From Pratylenchus scribneri (lineage: Eukaryota > Nematoda > Chromadorea > Rhabditida > Pratylenchidae): 64,000 nt of DNA. The notes below the pieces were generated by a model, which did no database searches, was not told the origin of the DNA, and saw only the letters and a list, made by a program, of their open reading frames with translations. Made by a program: the position numbers and the translations under genes. Numbering within the stretch: position 1 is the first letter of the stretch; each line of letters opens with the position of its first letter. The stretch covers positions 124,001-188,000 of the forward strand of contig JAQSEB010000014.1 of the NCBI GenBank assembly GCA_030063045.1, written 5' to 3'. Shown here piece by piece: positions 43,134 to 54,500 of the stretch.

Positions 43134-45111
43134 ATGAAAATCGAGAAGTTCAGCGAATTTGCGCAGAAAGGACAAGATGCTCGCATACTCAGCGATCCAA
43201 TCTATGTTCGAGGACTACCACGGAAAATTCTTGTCATGCCGAGGGAAATGCCTCGTCCTTCTAATAATCGTCCACCGCAAAAAAATCTCGCCTATTTCTT
43301 ACAATGTAATGCAGGAGATCAAGGTTTTTTTTTAAAATTATCTTCAAAATTAACAATTTGATTAAGACTCAAAATGGATTTGCTGTGCCTCTGCCAAGTT
43401 GAAATTGTTGGCCCAAAAGGAAGGAAAGAAAGATCATATTCGTGAAACAGTCAAACACAATTACCATACAAAGGAGAATGATTGGGGCTTTGAACAGTTC
43501 ATGACATTTGAAGTAAGTATTTGATTATTAGAAAACAAAAATATTTAAATAAATTATCGCATAACTAAATCCTGACTCTGACTTTATACCCTCTGAACAG
43601 GCATTGATGGATCCCGAATACGGTTGGTATGACAAGTCGACCGATTCAATCATCCTCAGTGCGGAGATTAATGCGGATAAGCCACATGTCATCGAGTAAG
43701 TAAAATAAAGATTGGAATGATTGAAGGTGGAGGGAGAATTAGGGATCGGCAAATGTGCTTATGCGCAAAAAACGTGCAAAAGAGGTTAGACGATCAGAGA
43801 AAAAAAAGCACATTTTGAGGCACAAAAAAAATGTGCCTCCAAAAGTGTCTTAGCACGAAAAAAAATCATAAGAGAGCGAGAGATGCATTGGAACATCGGA
43901 GAGACTGGATTTTGGAAAAGAAAGCCCTCTGCGAGAGGAAATGAACGAACGATCGAATGGAGAAGGAGCCCGCAGGCACCCATCAAAAAGAGACCTCACA
44001 GGCTTGTCCATTTCCTCTCGCAGAGGGTTTTCTTTTCCAAAATCCAGTCTCTCCGATGTTCCAATGCATCTCTCGCTCTCTTATGATTTTTTTTCGTGTT
44101 AAGACACTTTTGGAGGCACATTTTTTTTGTGCCTCAAAATGTGCTTTTGGAAAATCGATAACGAGAGATAAATGCACGTCTTGTGCGCATAAGCACATTT
44201 GCCGATCCCTAGGGAGAATAACTTAAAATTAAAATCATGTAAGGCAACTCTATATATAAAATATAATAATTGAGTGTTAAATTAAATAATAATTAAATTC
44301 AAGTTGTTTTAAGAATTCCAAATTTCCATTTAAAAGAATTTTTATTTTTACAAATTACAATTAAGATGTGAAATGTGTGAAGAGATGGGCAATTTGTTCG
44401 ACCAAAGGGACCAATATTCGGACTGCATTTTAGCTTCTTCGGATGGAGTCAAATTCAATGTTTAATATTAAAATTTTAATTTAATAATCAAATTTACTTT
44501 TAAGGTCTATAAAGGAATTTTGGCATGTCGTTCCCCGGTTTTTGCTGCAATGTTCCGGAATAAAGAAATGATCGAAGCACAAAATGGAATCGTCCAAATT
44601 GAGGATATCAAATCGGAAGTGTTGGAACAATTACTCCGTTTCATGTTTGTTTTTTAATTTAATAAAATTTAAAAAAAATAATCTAAAATTATATTTTTAG
44701 GTACAACGGAAGACAGCCGAATATAGAGGAGAATATTGCTCAGGAATTATTGAGTGCGGCCGAGAAATATGAACTTGTCAAGTTGAAGGTTATACAAATA
44801 ACACAAAATTTAGCAAATAATAATTATCAAAATTTGAAGATGTTTTGTGAACGCAAGTTGGCCACTTCCTTGGATGATGAGAATGCATGTGGATTGCTGG
44901 CTTTGGCCGATCAACATTCTGCAAAACTTCTCAAAGCCGCGGCAATCAAACACATCCGAGAAAATGCAAAAAAGGTTTGACAAAAATTGATTTAGCTAAT
45001 CAATTAAAAATTAACATTTTAAAGGTTCGGCAAACGGAGGGATGGAAAATGCTGGTCCAAGGAAATTACGGCGAATTGCTCGATCAAATTGTGGAAGCCA
45101 TTATTGAATGA
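43134..45111 (+). CDS. USP7-type MATH domain fused to BTB-BACK
   Basis: Eight exons join in phase to 324 residues: 43134-43323, 43367-43512, 43601-43695, 44366-44459, 44505-44644, 44701-44788, 44840-44974 and 45025-45111. The N-terminal 145 residues match the TRAF/MATH domain of USP7/HAUSP, not SPOP: YVRGLPRKILVMPREMP, FLQCNAGD, HTKENDWGFEQFM and MDPEYGWYDKST. Then follow BTB (YSDCILASSDGVKF, GILACRSPVFAAMFRNKEM, QLLRFMYNGRQP) and BACK (ELLSAAEKYELVKLK, MFCERKLATSLDDENACG). Introns in the BTB-BACK half are at the same places and phases as in the upstream MATH-BTB gene. It is probably a Cullin-3 adaptor with altered substrate range. The fusion intron (phase 2, HVIE then CEMCEE) carries a hAT element, yet the frame across it is open. 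The very N-terminus may be missing an exon. Confidence 0.85.
43740..44211. mobile_element. 472-bp hAT-type foldback element in an intron of the second MATH-BTB gene
   Basis: TAGGGATCGGCAAATGTG at the left is mirrored by CACATTTGCCGATCCCTA at the right. GGGAGAAT flanks both ends (43732-43739 and 44212-44219). The interior is itself a long palindrome (for example ATGCATTGGAACATCGGAG against CTCCGATGTTCCAATGCAT). Same family as 40128-40291. Confidence 0.88.
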
Positions 45112-45700
45112 AGCAAAATAATTGAGGAAATGACGGGTTAAAATATGATCTTTACCTGACTTTTTAAAAATATTCCAATCTATATATTTTTGATTTATAT
45201 CATTCTTTGCTTTGTTCACTTATAAATTGATCTTCATGAGAATTGTCATTCACTTTCCTTCCAGAAAGGACACTTATTCAATATTTGTTTTGTTGTCAAG
45301 AATTCGCAACAATTTTCTCTTCAATTCTTGCCTTAAATCGTTATAATTTTATTTTGTTTTTTGGATAAAGGCCTTAAATTATGTAGCAATAATTGTTGAA
45401 CACTCATGAAATTACTTTTAACATAGATCAAAAATGAATTATTGCAATTTTTTTTATTAAAAGCCAATTCTCTAATATAGTAGCCCAACCTGCTGGAGAA
45501 TTTTTGTTTAAAAAAGTAAAAAAATGAATTTTTCGTCCAAGCACACTTCCTACTCCCTAGTACCCTACAATAGAGAGGCTTTGAAAAATTGAAACCCATA
45601 GGATTCAGCGATACATATTAATTTTATAATTAAGTGGATTAAATCCTAAATTTTGAGAGATAAAATTTTAATTAAATTTTATCTAATTTTAGAAGAAAAA

Positions 45701-46824
45701 ATGCAGGCTGTTACATTTCGAAAAATTTGTATTATTCGAGCCAAAGATGAATTGAATGAATATCCAACAAGTTTGGCACTGATGAGGCGAGCAATTGGCA
45801 CAACAAATTTGAATATTCATGCACTTCTTCTACTTCATCTCAAAAATGAATTGCCACAAATTCTCAACGAAAATGACAGGTTTTATATTTAAAAAACAAA
45901 CAAACTTTTAAATAAATTTTAAGATTTAAAGCCACGGAATTTTTCGACATGAATTCACTGGAAGAGTTACGGAAACATTTGGACGATCAAAATATTGGAA
46001 AAAGTTCGCTAATCTTCATCGACTCACTTGCTCTGCTAATTGATCAATTTTCGCTGCCCTCAACTTCTTGGCTTCTCTGCCAACTTTCCGAATTGTCTGC
46101 TTGCGTTTTGGCCATGGTTGGAGGCAATGTGGGCGAGGATGAATGGCACAAATTGGAATCGCTGAGCACAACAATTTTCCAAATTGAATCGAATGATGGC
46201 AACACTTTATGCCGGACAATGAATCGAAAAAGGGATGAAACATTCGAAACAAAGGTCAAATCCATCAATAATTTAAATATTATTAATTAGTGCAATTTTC
46301 AGATTGAACAGTACAAAATCAATGAGGATTATTCCATCGAAGCCAGTCCATACATTGAACCGGATCCGTCGGCCAAAATTGTTCAGGAAGTGCAAGAAAT
46401 GTTAATTCGAGAAAAGCCCTCATCATCAACCGGGAAAGAAGAACAGCGTCGAAATGGACCGGCGGCGGATTTTGACAAATTGCCATTCGATGTTGGCCTG
46501 AATTTGAGCGAGAAAGAGCGTCGAGCAAAGGAAAATGTCCAATTGCCTTATATGGCGGCACAAAGTCAAAAAGGTTTCAATTTTATTGTTTAAAAAACTT
46601 CAAATTATTTTCCTCCAATTTAATAATAAGTATTAATTTTCCCACCAAAAATGTTTAATCAACCGTTAAATAATTTGTTTAATAATTTTAAATTTTTTTC
46701 AGGTTTGGTTGGTCTGAACATCTCTTCGGGTAAAAAGTTGCGAGCAGGCGGCCAAATAATATACACGCCGGACAAGGAGGATGATTTTGATGAAAGTGAT
46801 CCGGATGAGGATTTGACAATTTAA
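45701..46824 (+). CDS. ELP5: ELP5, Elongator complex subunit 5
   Basis: Non-catalytic subunit of the Elp4-5-6 ring of Elongator, which modifies wobble uridines in tRNA. Four exons join in phase to 300 residues: 45701-45879, 45924-46254, 46303-46573 and 46703-46824. The N-terminal RecA-like fold shows the hydrophobic strand SSLIFIDSLALLI and a Ser/Leu-rich helix. The recognisable part is the C-terminus: PFDVGLNLSEKERRAKENVQ, LPYMAAQSQKG, then a linker and the acidic end DDFDESDPDEDLTI, the hallmark of the Elp5 family. The middle is divergent, so the call rests mainly on this tail. An acceptor-like TAATTTTAG ends nine bases before the ATG, consistent with trans-splicing. Confidence 0.75.
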
Positions 46825-49800
46825 TTTATTGTTTTATTTTTTTTGTTGTTGACATTTTCCATTCCCAAATATTAATTTTTGCTCAATTTCATCGGTTTTT
46901 GTTTTATTTTTTTGCCAATATTCTCGAAAATTTCGTTGCCTTTTTGATATAAAATTATGATCCAAAATTTACATTCACTTTTGAATAAAAAAAAATACCC
47001 AATTCCAATATGTAATAGATAATTTTTTGGGTATTGGCTATTCCCAGGATTAGAGGGCAGCTGCTCTATACCTTTCAACGATTTCTTGGATTATTTATTG
47101 GATTTGTCGAACATTTATTCCAAAATTTCGGTTGATTTCAGACCATGTGTGTTGCATTAATTATTCCACTTCCTTTCCTTTTGCACAATATTCCTCCTTC
47201 CTTAATATTCACCACAAAAGTTCATTTCATCCATGCAAACATCCCCCAAGGCCCAACATTGTGCAGCATTTGTCCCCTTCTCCCACTCCTTTCCATATGT
47301 TTTGTTTGCCCAAAGTTCTTTTCTTTCATTCATCACATAAAATTGTGTGAATGAATGGCAAAATGAGGTGGAATGGAAACTGGAGAATAATCTACGTGAA
47401 AAATCTGCACGGATTTTGTGTGCATCGATCTCCTCCACTTCCTCCATTTAACCAATTTTCAAATCCATTTCCGGTCTTTGTTGTCTGCCTTTTGGCCAAT
47501 TGGAAATTTGTGTGGGATTTGGCAAAATAAGAAGGAGGGGAAGGGGAATCGACGGTAAAATTTGATTAGCCGATGCCGTGGCATTGAGGGGAGAGAATGG
47601 ATTGGCCACCGCCTCAGTTGCCCTTCCCCCCGGCAGCATTAAATCCATCCATTTTCCCGCATTCTCCGTTGCACCCACCTAAATATTTTCCCCTGGCAAG
47701 AAACAAATATTTAGCATTGCCAATTGGCACCAAACCGACCCTTTCTTTTGCCATTCCACAATCCATTCATTCATTTATTCATTTCCCGGGAATCAATTCA
47801 ATTAAAGTTGCTCTGTGCAATTTTACGGCAATTCCCCCTTTGCCCTCAATTTCCCGCATTCCTTCCCTTTCCCTTCGTCCCATTTGGCTATTTTTCTGCA
47901 CCTCGCGCCATCCTCGCCATCAATGAGGGGCAAAAGTATGCAGAACGAAATTAATTTTCGCTCGTCCCTACTGACAAAGTTGGCCACCGGCTGCCAACAT
48001 TTCTCTTCAGAGTAGAAGCATTCCAATCCAATAGCCAATTGGCCGCCTCCTCCCGAAAATGAGCCGCAAAATGATTGATGGGGGAGAATGAAAGGCAAAA
48101 AGGAGGGAGGGGAAAAGCGGCGCACAAATTTGGGGAACAAATTGTTTTGAATAGTGAAGAAATGAACCAATTGGAAAGGACATTAAATGGCCGAATGGAT
48201 GGGATGGGGCCACAAAAACAGACAGACGATATTCCCGCCACCATGGACTTGGTTGGTCGCCGTTTAGAAGGGCAAAATGGGAGGAAGGGATGATTGCTAG
48301 GTTGGCAACCAATTGGACTTTGAATGGATGACCTTTTGGGAACATTCAAAAACAACAAAACAACATTTTTTATTCCTCCAATCAATCCAAACTTTAAATG
48401 GTCTTTTTGACCATAAAAAAAACAAAAAAATTAATTTTAAATGAAATGTTCGCTGCGCAATTCTTCAATCAAAAAATGTGCCACTTTTACCCGAAATGTT
48501 TTATGCCACCTTTGATGGATGCCATTCCAAATTCTATCATCGCCTTCCTCTCTACATATTTTGACTCCCATTGTTACCCCCAATGCCCCTTCTCCATGTT
48601 TGCCCTCCTTTCTCCCTTTATTCTCCTCCGCTTTCGGCGTCAGTTGGCAACAACCTTGGCCCCTTGGCCCTATATTCTCACCAATTATCGCCTCCCAAAA
48701 TTCCCTCTCCCCTTTCCAATCCGAACAATTGCCACCAACTTTTGGCCCATTTTTCATTTTCTAATCATTATTCCATTCATCAACCAATCCATCGCTCATC
48801 CTCCTATGATTTATGGGGTCACCCCCACCCCAACAAATACTTTCAATTTTGTCATTACCAAATTTATATGCCTTTTTTGCCTCCCATCAATTTGACTGTT
48901 TTTTTTCTCCCTAAATTGGCATTTTTATTGCCGTCCATTTCTTCGCCCACAATTCGCGCCCCTCTATGGCCATTTGCCCTTCGACTTTTTTGGGGGCGGC
49001 ATTGCTGTTTTATACTTAAATTGCATTTGACAAGCACCCACCTCCTCCCCCTTCCCCCTTTTTACCCTCCAGGATTCGAAAATGTTAACATCCATCCAAC
49101 ACAAATAGCCTCACTCTAAAAAGGGCGTCGTTGTCTCTGTGGCCAAATTGTTCATCTCCTCATTCTCCCCTCACTTTTCCATTCATCCGAAAAAGGTCGA
49201 GGAAGAATTTCCGTCTAAGTTTTTTGGGCATGGCACCCCTTCTCCGATCCTTTTGTCCCCTCATTCCTTTTTGGGCCCTAATTTCCCTTTCACAGACTAA
49301 AAGTGGCCAAATGTGCAAAGAATGGAAATATATATGAAGAAGGGATGAGGAGGTGGGATAGCGGGGATTATTCTCGACTGCGCTTTTCCCCTTTGATTTG
49401 CAATTCCTCATTCCAACTTCTTCCTCCTCACCACTTTTTTGTCCTTCTCTCCTCCACCCTCCTTCCATTCATCTATTCTCGGCTTTTCCCTTTCCAATTT
49501 CCCTAAAAACATCATTTTCCGTCTTTTGGCCACATAAAATATTAAATCCGACTTTGAGGGTCGAGGGAAGGGGGGCGCCGAGGCGATGATCGCGAACTTT
49601 GGGCCAAAAAGATTCTAGGCGGGTGCTTTTTTATTTGCTTTTCTTCTCAGTGTTTTTGTTCCGCCCAAAAAATTGAATGGCGTCGAAATCCGCTCGGCCA
49701 AATGTACTCAACAGGAATAGCGCTGTCAAAACATTTTTTTAAGAATGAAAAATGGACGGCCAATTTCGGTCCAAAACTTCGCAAAGAATTGTGCATTTTG

Positions 49801-51568
49801 GTCCTTCAATTTTGAATAATTTTCCCTATAATTTCGTGTAAAAAGATAAAATTAATAAAAGCGTGAATTTAATTCCAACCAAATTACTAAAGAAAATAAT
49901 TTGAGAATGGAAGGAAATTTCTGTGCTGATGATATATCTTTGCCATTTCCACCCATAATTCCCCATTCATTTATATATTTGTTTTTGTTCTCTTTTTTCT
50001 CACCTTCAGTTGCCCTAAAAGCATTGTGGGTGATAAATTGCGTGCCAAAGAGTGCTTTTCCACCAATTTTGAATGAATGAACTTTTATTTTGCCCTTTAT
50101 GGCATAAAAATTGTCAAATTCTTGAAAAGTTGCCGCTCATTTATGGAATGACCCTCAAATGTCGCATAATTTTTGAAGGTCAAATTAGGATGCGCCCATG
50201 CAAAATTATTAATAGAAACAAATGTGGACTATTATTGACGCGAATATTCCAAAAAATTTGCCCTTTTCACCGGCAGCAATCAATCAGCCAAAAGCACAAC
50301 GGACCAATTAATCATCCATTCAAAACCATTTTTGGGGGATCATTCCCCTCATATTTATAGTTCTTCTCTTTTATTTATTTTTCATTTGCTCTCAAATTCT
50401 TGCGCATTTTATAATTTTTAGAACCAAAAAAATCCAAATTTTCATACCAAATCGGCGATCAAATTCATCCATTTTATTCCAATTTTATTCAAATTTATCA
50501 TTTTGTTATTTGTTCTAAATTATTTCCGCTTCAATTTTTAAATTTTCACACATTTTTTCCTTTAAATTGTGCCAATAAATTTGATGAGTTTTTGTTGATG
50601 GCCCCAATTTGTTTTTATCATTATTTTTATTGCCTACGTAGTTTTGCCAATTGTGTGGGATGTGGGTCAGCAAGGAAATTGTCCTTCTGAAACCCAATAA
50701 TTTTGATGGTCTCTTAAAAAATTCTACGGATCCGTTCAACTGGAAATCGGACATATATGCCCAATTACCCACAAAATGCGTCGAACAACCATTTTTGGGG
50801 AGTATACTGGTCCCAAGTGAAAAGGAAATGTGCCCGGTGAATTTCTGAGCCGAATATTTGGGATATATCAAGGCCAAGGCCATTTTGGAGTATTGAAGAA
50901 GGAGAACATCATTTTGGTTTTTGGCCCCATCTCCATCATTCCTCATTCAGCAGACTTCCTCTTTATTTAAATAAAAATGCGAAACGATGATTTTCCTTTA
51001 TACTTTGCCCATTGCCCTATTTTATTCTCCCAAACATCCATTTTTTGTATTTTAACAAAAATTTCTCACGCACTTCAGCAGCAGAGTTTCAGAGGTCAAC
51101 AAAGTTTAATTCATTGCATTTGTTAGCCCTCATTCAGTTGTTTGTTAATAATATTTTTTTGGTCTGCCCGGAAATGGGCGGCAATTGGCTTTTTCGATGG
51201 AAATTTAATGTATTTATTTTCCCACTGGGAAATTCATCCATTCCCCGCGGCACCCTCAAATGCCCTCAAATATAATAACAAGCAAACAGGGCAATTAGCC
51301 CCTTTTACACTTATTAGTTCAATCCTTCTTTTGTTTGTTTCCTACAAAGCCAAATTCGTGTAATCCCAAAGTGCAGTAAATTGATTTGGGTCAATTATTT
51401 TGGCTGTTTAATTGTTGTTTATTTTTTATTGACAACAAAAAACATTGACATATTTCTTATTTAATTATTTATAATCTTTGCTTTTTGCACACCTCAAAAG
51501 CAATTTTTAATACATTTTTCTTCATAAAACATTATTTTTTAGCACCAGCAGCCACCACAAAACAGTGG
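46825..51568. other. 4.7-kb spacer upstream of the dopamine receptor gene, no gene seen
   Basis: Large C/T- or G/A-rich blocks give many overlapping frames on both strands (for example 48398-49119), but they have low complexity and no domains, signal peptides or consistent splicing. No inverted-repeat element, tRNA or array was seen. It probably contains regulatory sequence for the receptor. Just before the start codon, TTATTTTTAG ends at 51542, either a 5' UTR intron acceptor or a leader acceptor. Confidence 0.45.
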
Positions 51569-54500
51569 ATGGACACACTGTTGGCGATGGCGGCTGAAAT
51601 GTCCGCTGCTTCTGTGTCCCAATCCCCGGGGTCATCCGCCAATTTCAGCAGCCCATCAATCGTGACTTCATCATCATCATCCACTCCATCAGAATCCACT
51701 TCATCCTCATTGCTGATCTCGACCTCCTCTCATTCGTCCGCCAATTCCTCGATGGCATTTTCTTCCCCCAACACATCCACAATTTCGACTACTCCATCTT
51801 CGCCATTCTTCTATGTTCGGCCGCCTCCCCCAATCATTGAGCAAGGCCCCGAAATTTTCATTTACGGTTTTGTATTGGTCAGTTTATAATGGAAACATTG
51901 ACATTTTTCATTTAAACCCACATTTTTATTCTATGTCTGGAAAATTTAATTTCCACTTTTCACTTTCTTTTTTTGGGTTAAGGTTAAGGCACAAAGAACG
52001 AGGACAAATTTAGTAAATTAATTGCCGCATTTCCTTTTCCCAGTTTGAAGGCATTGACATCATCTAATCAAATTAAAAAGAGAGCAATTCCTAATTTCCT
52101 TTTTCTGCTCTCCGGAAATACATAAATTTCTTTGAAAATTCATTTCCGGGAAAGACCAATTGTTCGATGATAAATTTTGGGAATTAAAACATTCCGACTA
52201 TTGAATAAATAATTTTTACAGGTGCTCATCCCGACTGCCACAATTTTAGGCAATTTTTTGGTCATCATTTCGGTTCTCCGTTTCAAGGCCCTTCATTCGG
52301 CCATAAATTTCCTCATTTTGGGTTTGGCCATCGCCGATTTGATGGTCGCTCTTTTCGTCATGCCATATGCCGTTTATGTTTATGTAAGAATTATAATTAA
52401 GCTAATAATAATAATTATTGAAATATTCTGTGTTCTCTATATTTCCGCCTGTTCTGATTTAAATAATTCCGCCTGTTCTGATTTTTATAATACCGCCTGT
52501 TCTGATTTAAATAATTCCGCCTGTTCTGATTTTTAATAATTCCGCCTGTTCTGATTTAAATAATTCCGCCTGTTCTGATTTTTAATAATTCGGCCTGTTC
52601 TGATTTAAATAATTCCGCCTATTCTGATTTTTAATAATTCCGCCTGTTCTGATTTAAATAATTACGCCTGTTCTGATTTTTAATAATTCCGCCTGTTCTG
52701 ATTTAAATAATTCCGCCTGTTCTGATTTAAATAATTCCGCCTGTTCTGATTTTTAATAATTCCGCCTGTTCTGATTTAAATAATTCCGCCTGTTCTGATT
52801 TAAATAATTCCGCCTGTTCTGATTTAAATAATTCCGCCTATTCTGATTTTTAATAATTCCGCCTGTTCTGATTTAAATAATTCCGCCTGTTCTGATTTAA
52901 ATAATTCCGCCTGTTCTGATTTAAATAATTCCGCCTGTTCTGATTTAAATAATTCCGCCTGTTCTGATTTAAATAATTCCGCCTGTTCTGATTTAAATAA
53001 TTCCGCCTGTTCTGATTTTTAATAATTCCGCCTGTTCTGATTTTTAATAATTCCGCCTGTTCTGATTTTAATAATTCCGCCTGTTCTGATTTAAATAATT
53101 CCGCCTGTTCTGATTTTAATAATTCCGCCTGTTCTGATTTTAATAATTCCGCCTGTTCTGATTTTAATAATTCCGCCTGTTCTGATTTTTAATAATTCCG
53201 CCTGTTTTGATTTTAATTCCGTCCTTTGTATTCTAATCAAAGAGATCTCTTTTAAAATTTATTATAATGATTATCATTTATATAATTTATTCTACAGATC
53301 CAAGGTGGCCATTGGCTTTTGGGCCCATTGATGTGCAATTTGTATTTGAGTTCGGATGTGGCCTGCAGTACAGCATCAATTATCCTTTTAGCCTTGATCA
53401 GTTTTGACAGGTCATTTTAAAGGGAAATAAATATACTGTATGAAAACGTCCAATTTGAATTGGCTTTAGGCTAGAGCCCGGCGCGGATTCCGGGTCCGTA
53501 CGGATTATCCGGACCCGGAGTCCGAAATCCGTACATTTTTTGATTTTCCGGATTTTTTCCGGGCCGGATTTTTGTACGGATTATCCGGTCCGGTCCGGCC
53601 CGGGATTTTAGCCAAACGAAAATCCGGCCCGCGGGTCCGGATTTTTTGCATCCGGATTTCCGGATTTTTCAAATGCTAGTAAAAAGGACCATTCATCCTA
53701 TTTCTGTGAATAATTTTTTTTGAAACGATCCAAATTCCTTTAAAATCTTTATTTAATAATTTCTTTTTTTAATTCTTTCTTTAATATATTTTTATTTTTT
53801 GTTTTATACAACGGAGCCCCACAGTGCGCCTATCCACGATTCGCCTATTGGGGGCAAAAACACAATTCGCCTATTTCCTCAATTTTCTTTAAAAATTTAA
53901 TTTAAAAAATTTTAATAAGTGTTTCATATGTAATTTTTGATGCTGAACACGAATATGATATTCAATTTTTCATACCTATCCATCCAACCTAATTAATTGT
54001 CAAATGAAATTGATTTTATTAAGTGAATAATACATGTGGCTCTGGGTGCCAGTGCCAGTGTTGGATTTATAGGATGCCATTTTACGGTTCTTTCCTGTTA
54101 TCTGGGGGGCAAAGCGATTATATGGGGGCCGGGTGATTATATGGGGGGCAAGATCTATAATATATAATAGGATGATTAGGAAGATGATTATGATCTTCTT
54201 CATCTTCTTAATCATCATCTTCTTCATCATCTTCATCTTCTTAATCATCATCTTCTTCATCATCTTCATCTTCATCATCTTCCTAATCATCCTATTATAT
54301 ATTATAGATCTTGCCCCCCATATAATCACCCGGTCCCCATATAATCGCTTTGCCCCCCCCCCCAGATAACAAGAAATTACCCATTTTAAATTAGGGTTGT
54401 CACAAAATTTAAAGCACATGCCATTGCATGTCTTCCCCGGACTAAAAAATAAGGTTCACATTTCGGGAATATTTTGAAAATGAGCACAAATTTTTGGGTT

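Noticed and set aside
48398..49119. Long overlapping plus-strand frames upstream of the receptor gene
   Set aside because: C/T-rich DNA gives long open frames by composition; both frames are Pro/Phe/Ser-rich without domains.
52436..53215. 24-bp array considered as a CRISPR array
   Set aside because: Units abut with no unique spacers, and the locus is in a eukaryotic intron; it is a minisatellite.
54000..54419. 139-codon frame rich in Lys and Met, and its mirror on the other strand
   Set aside because: Produced by the CATCTTCTT simple repeat in the loop of the nested foldback element.
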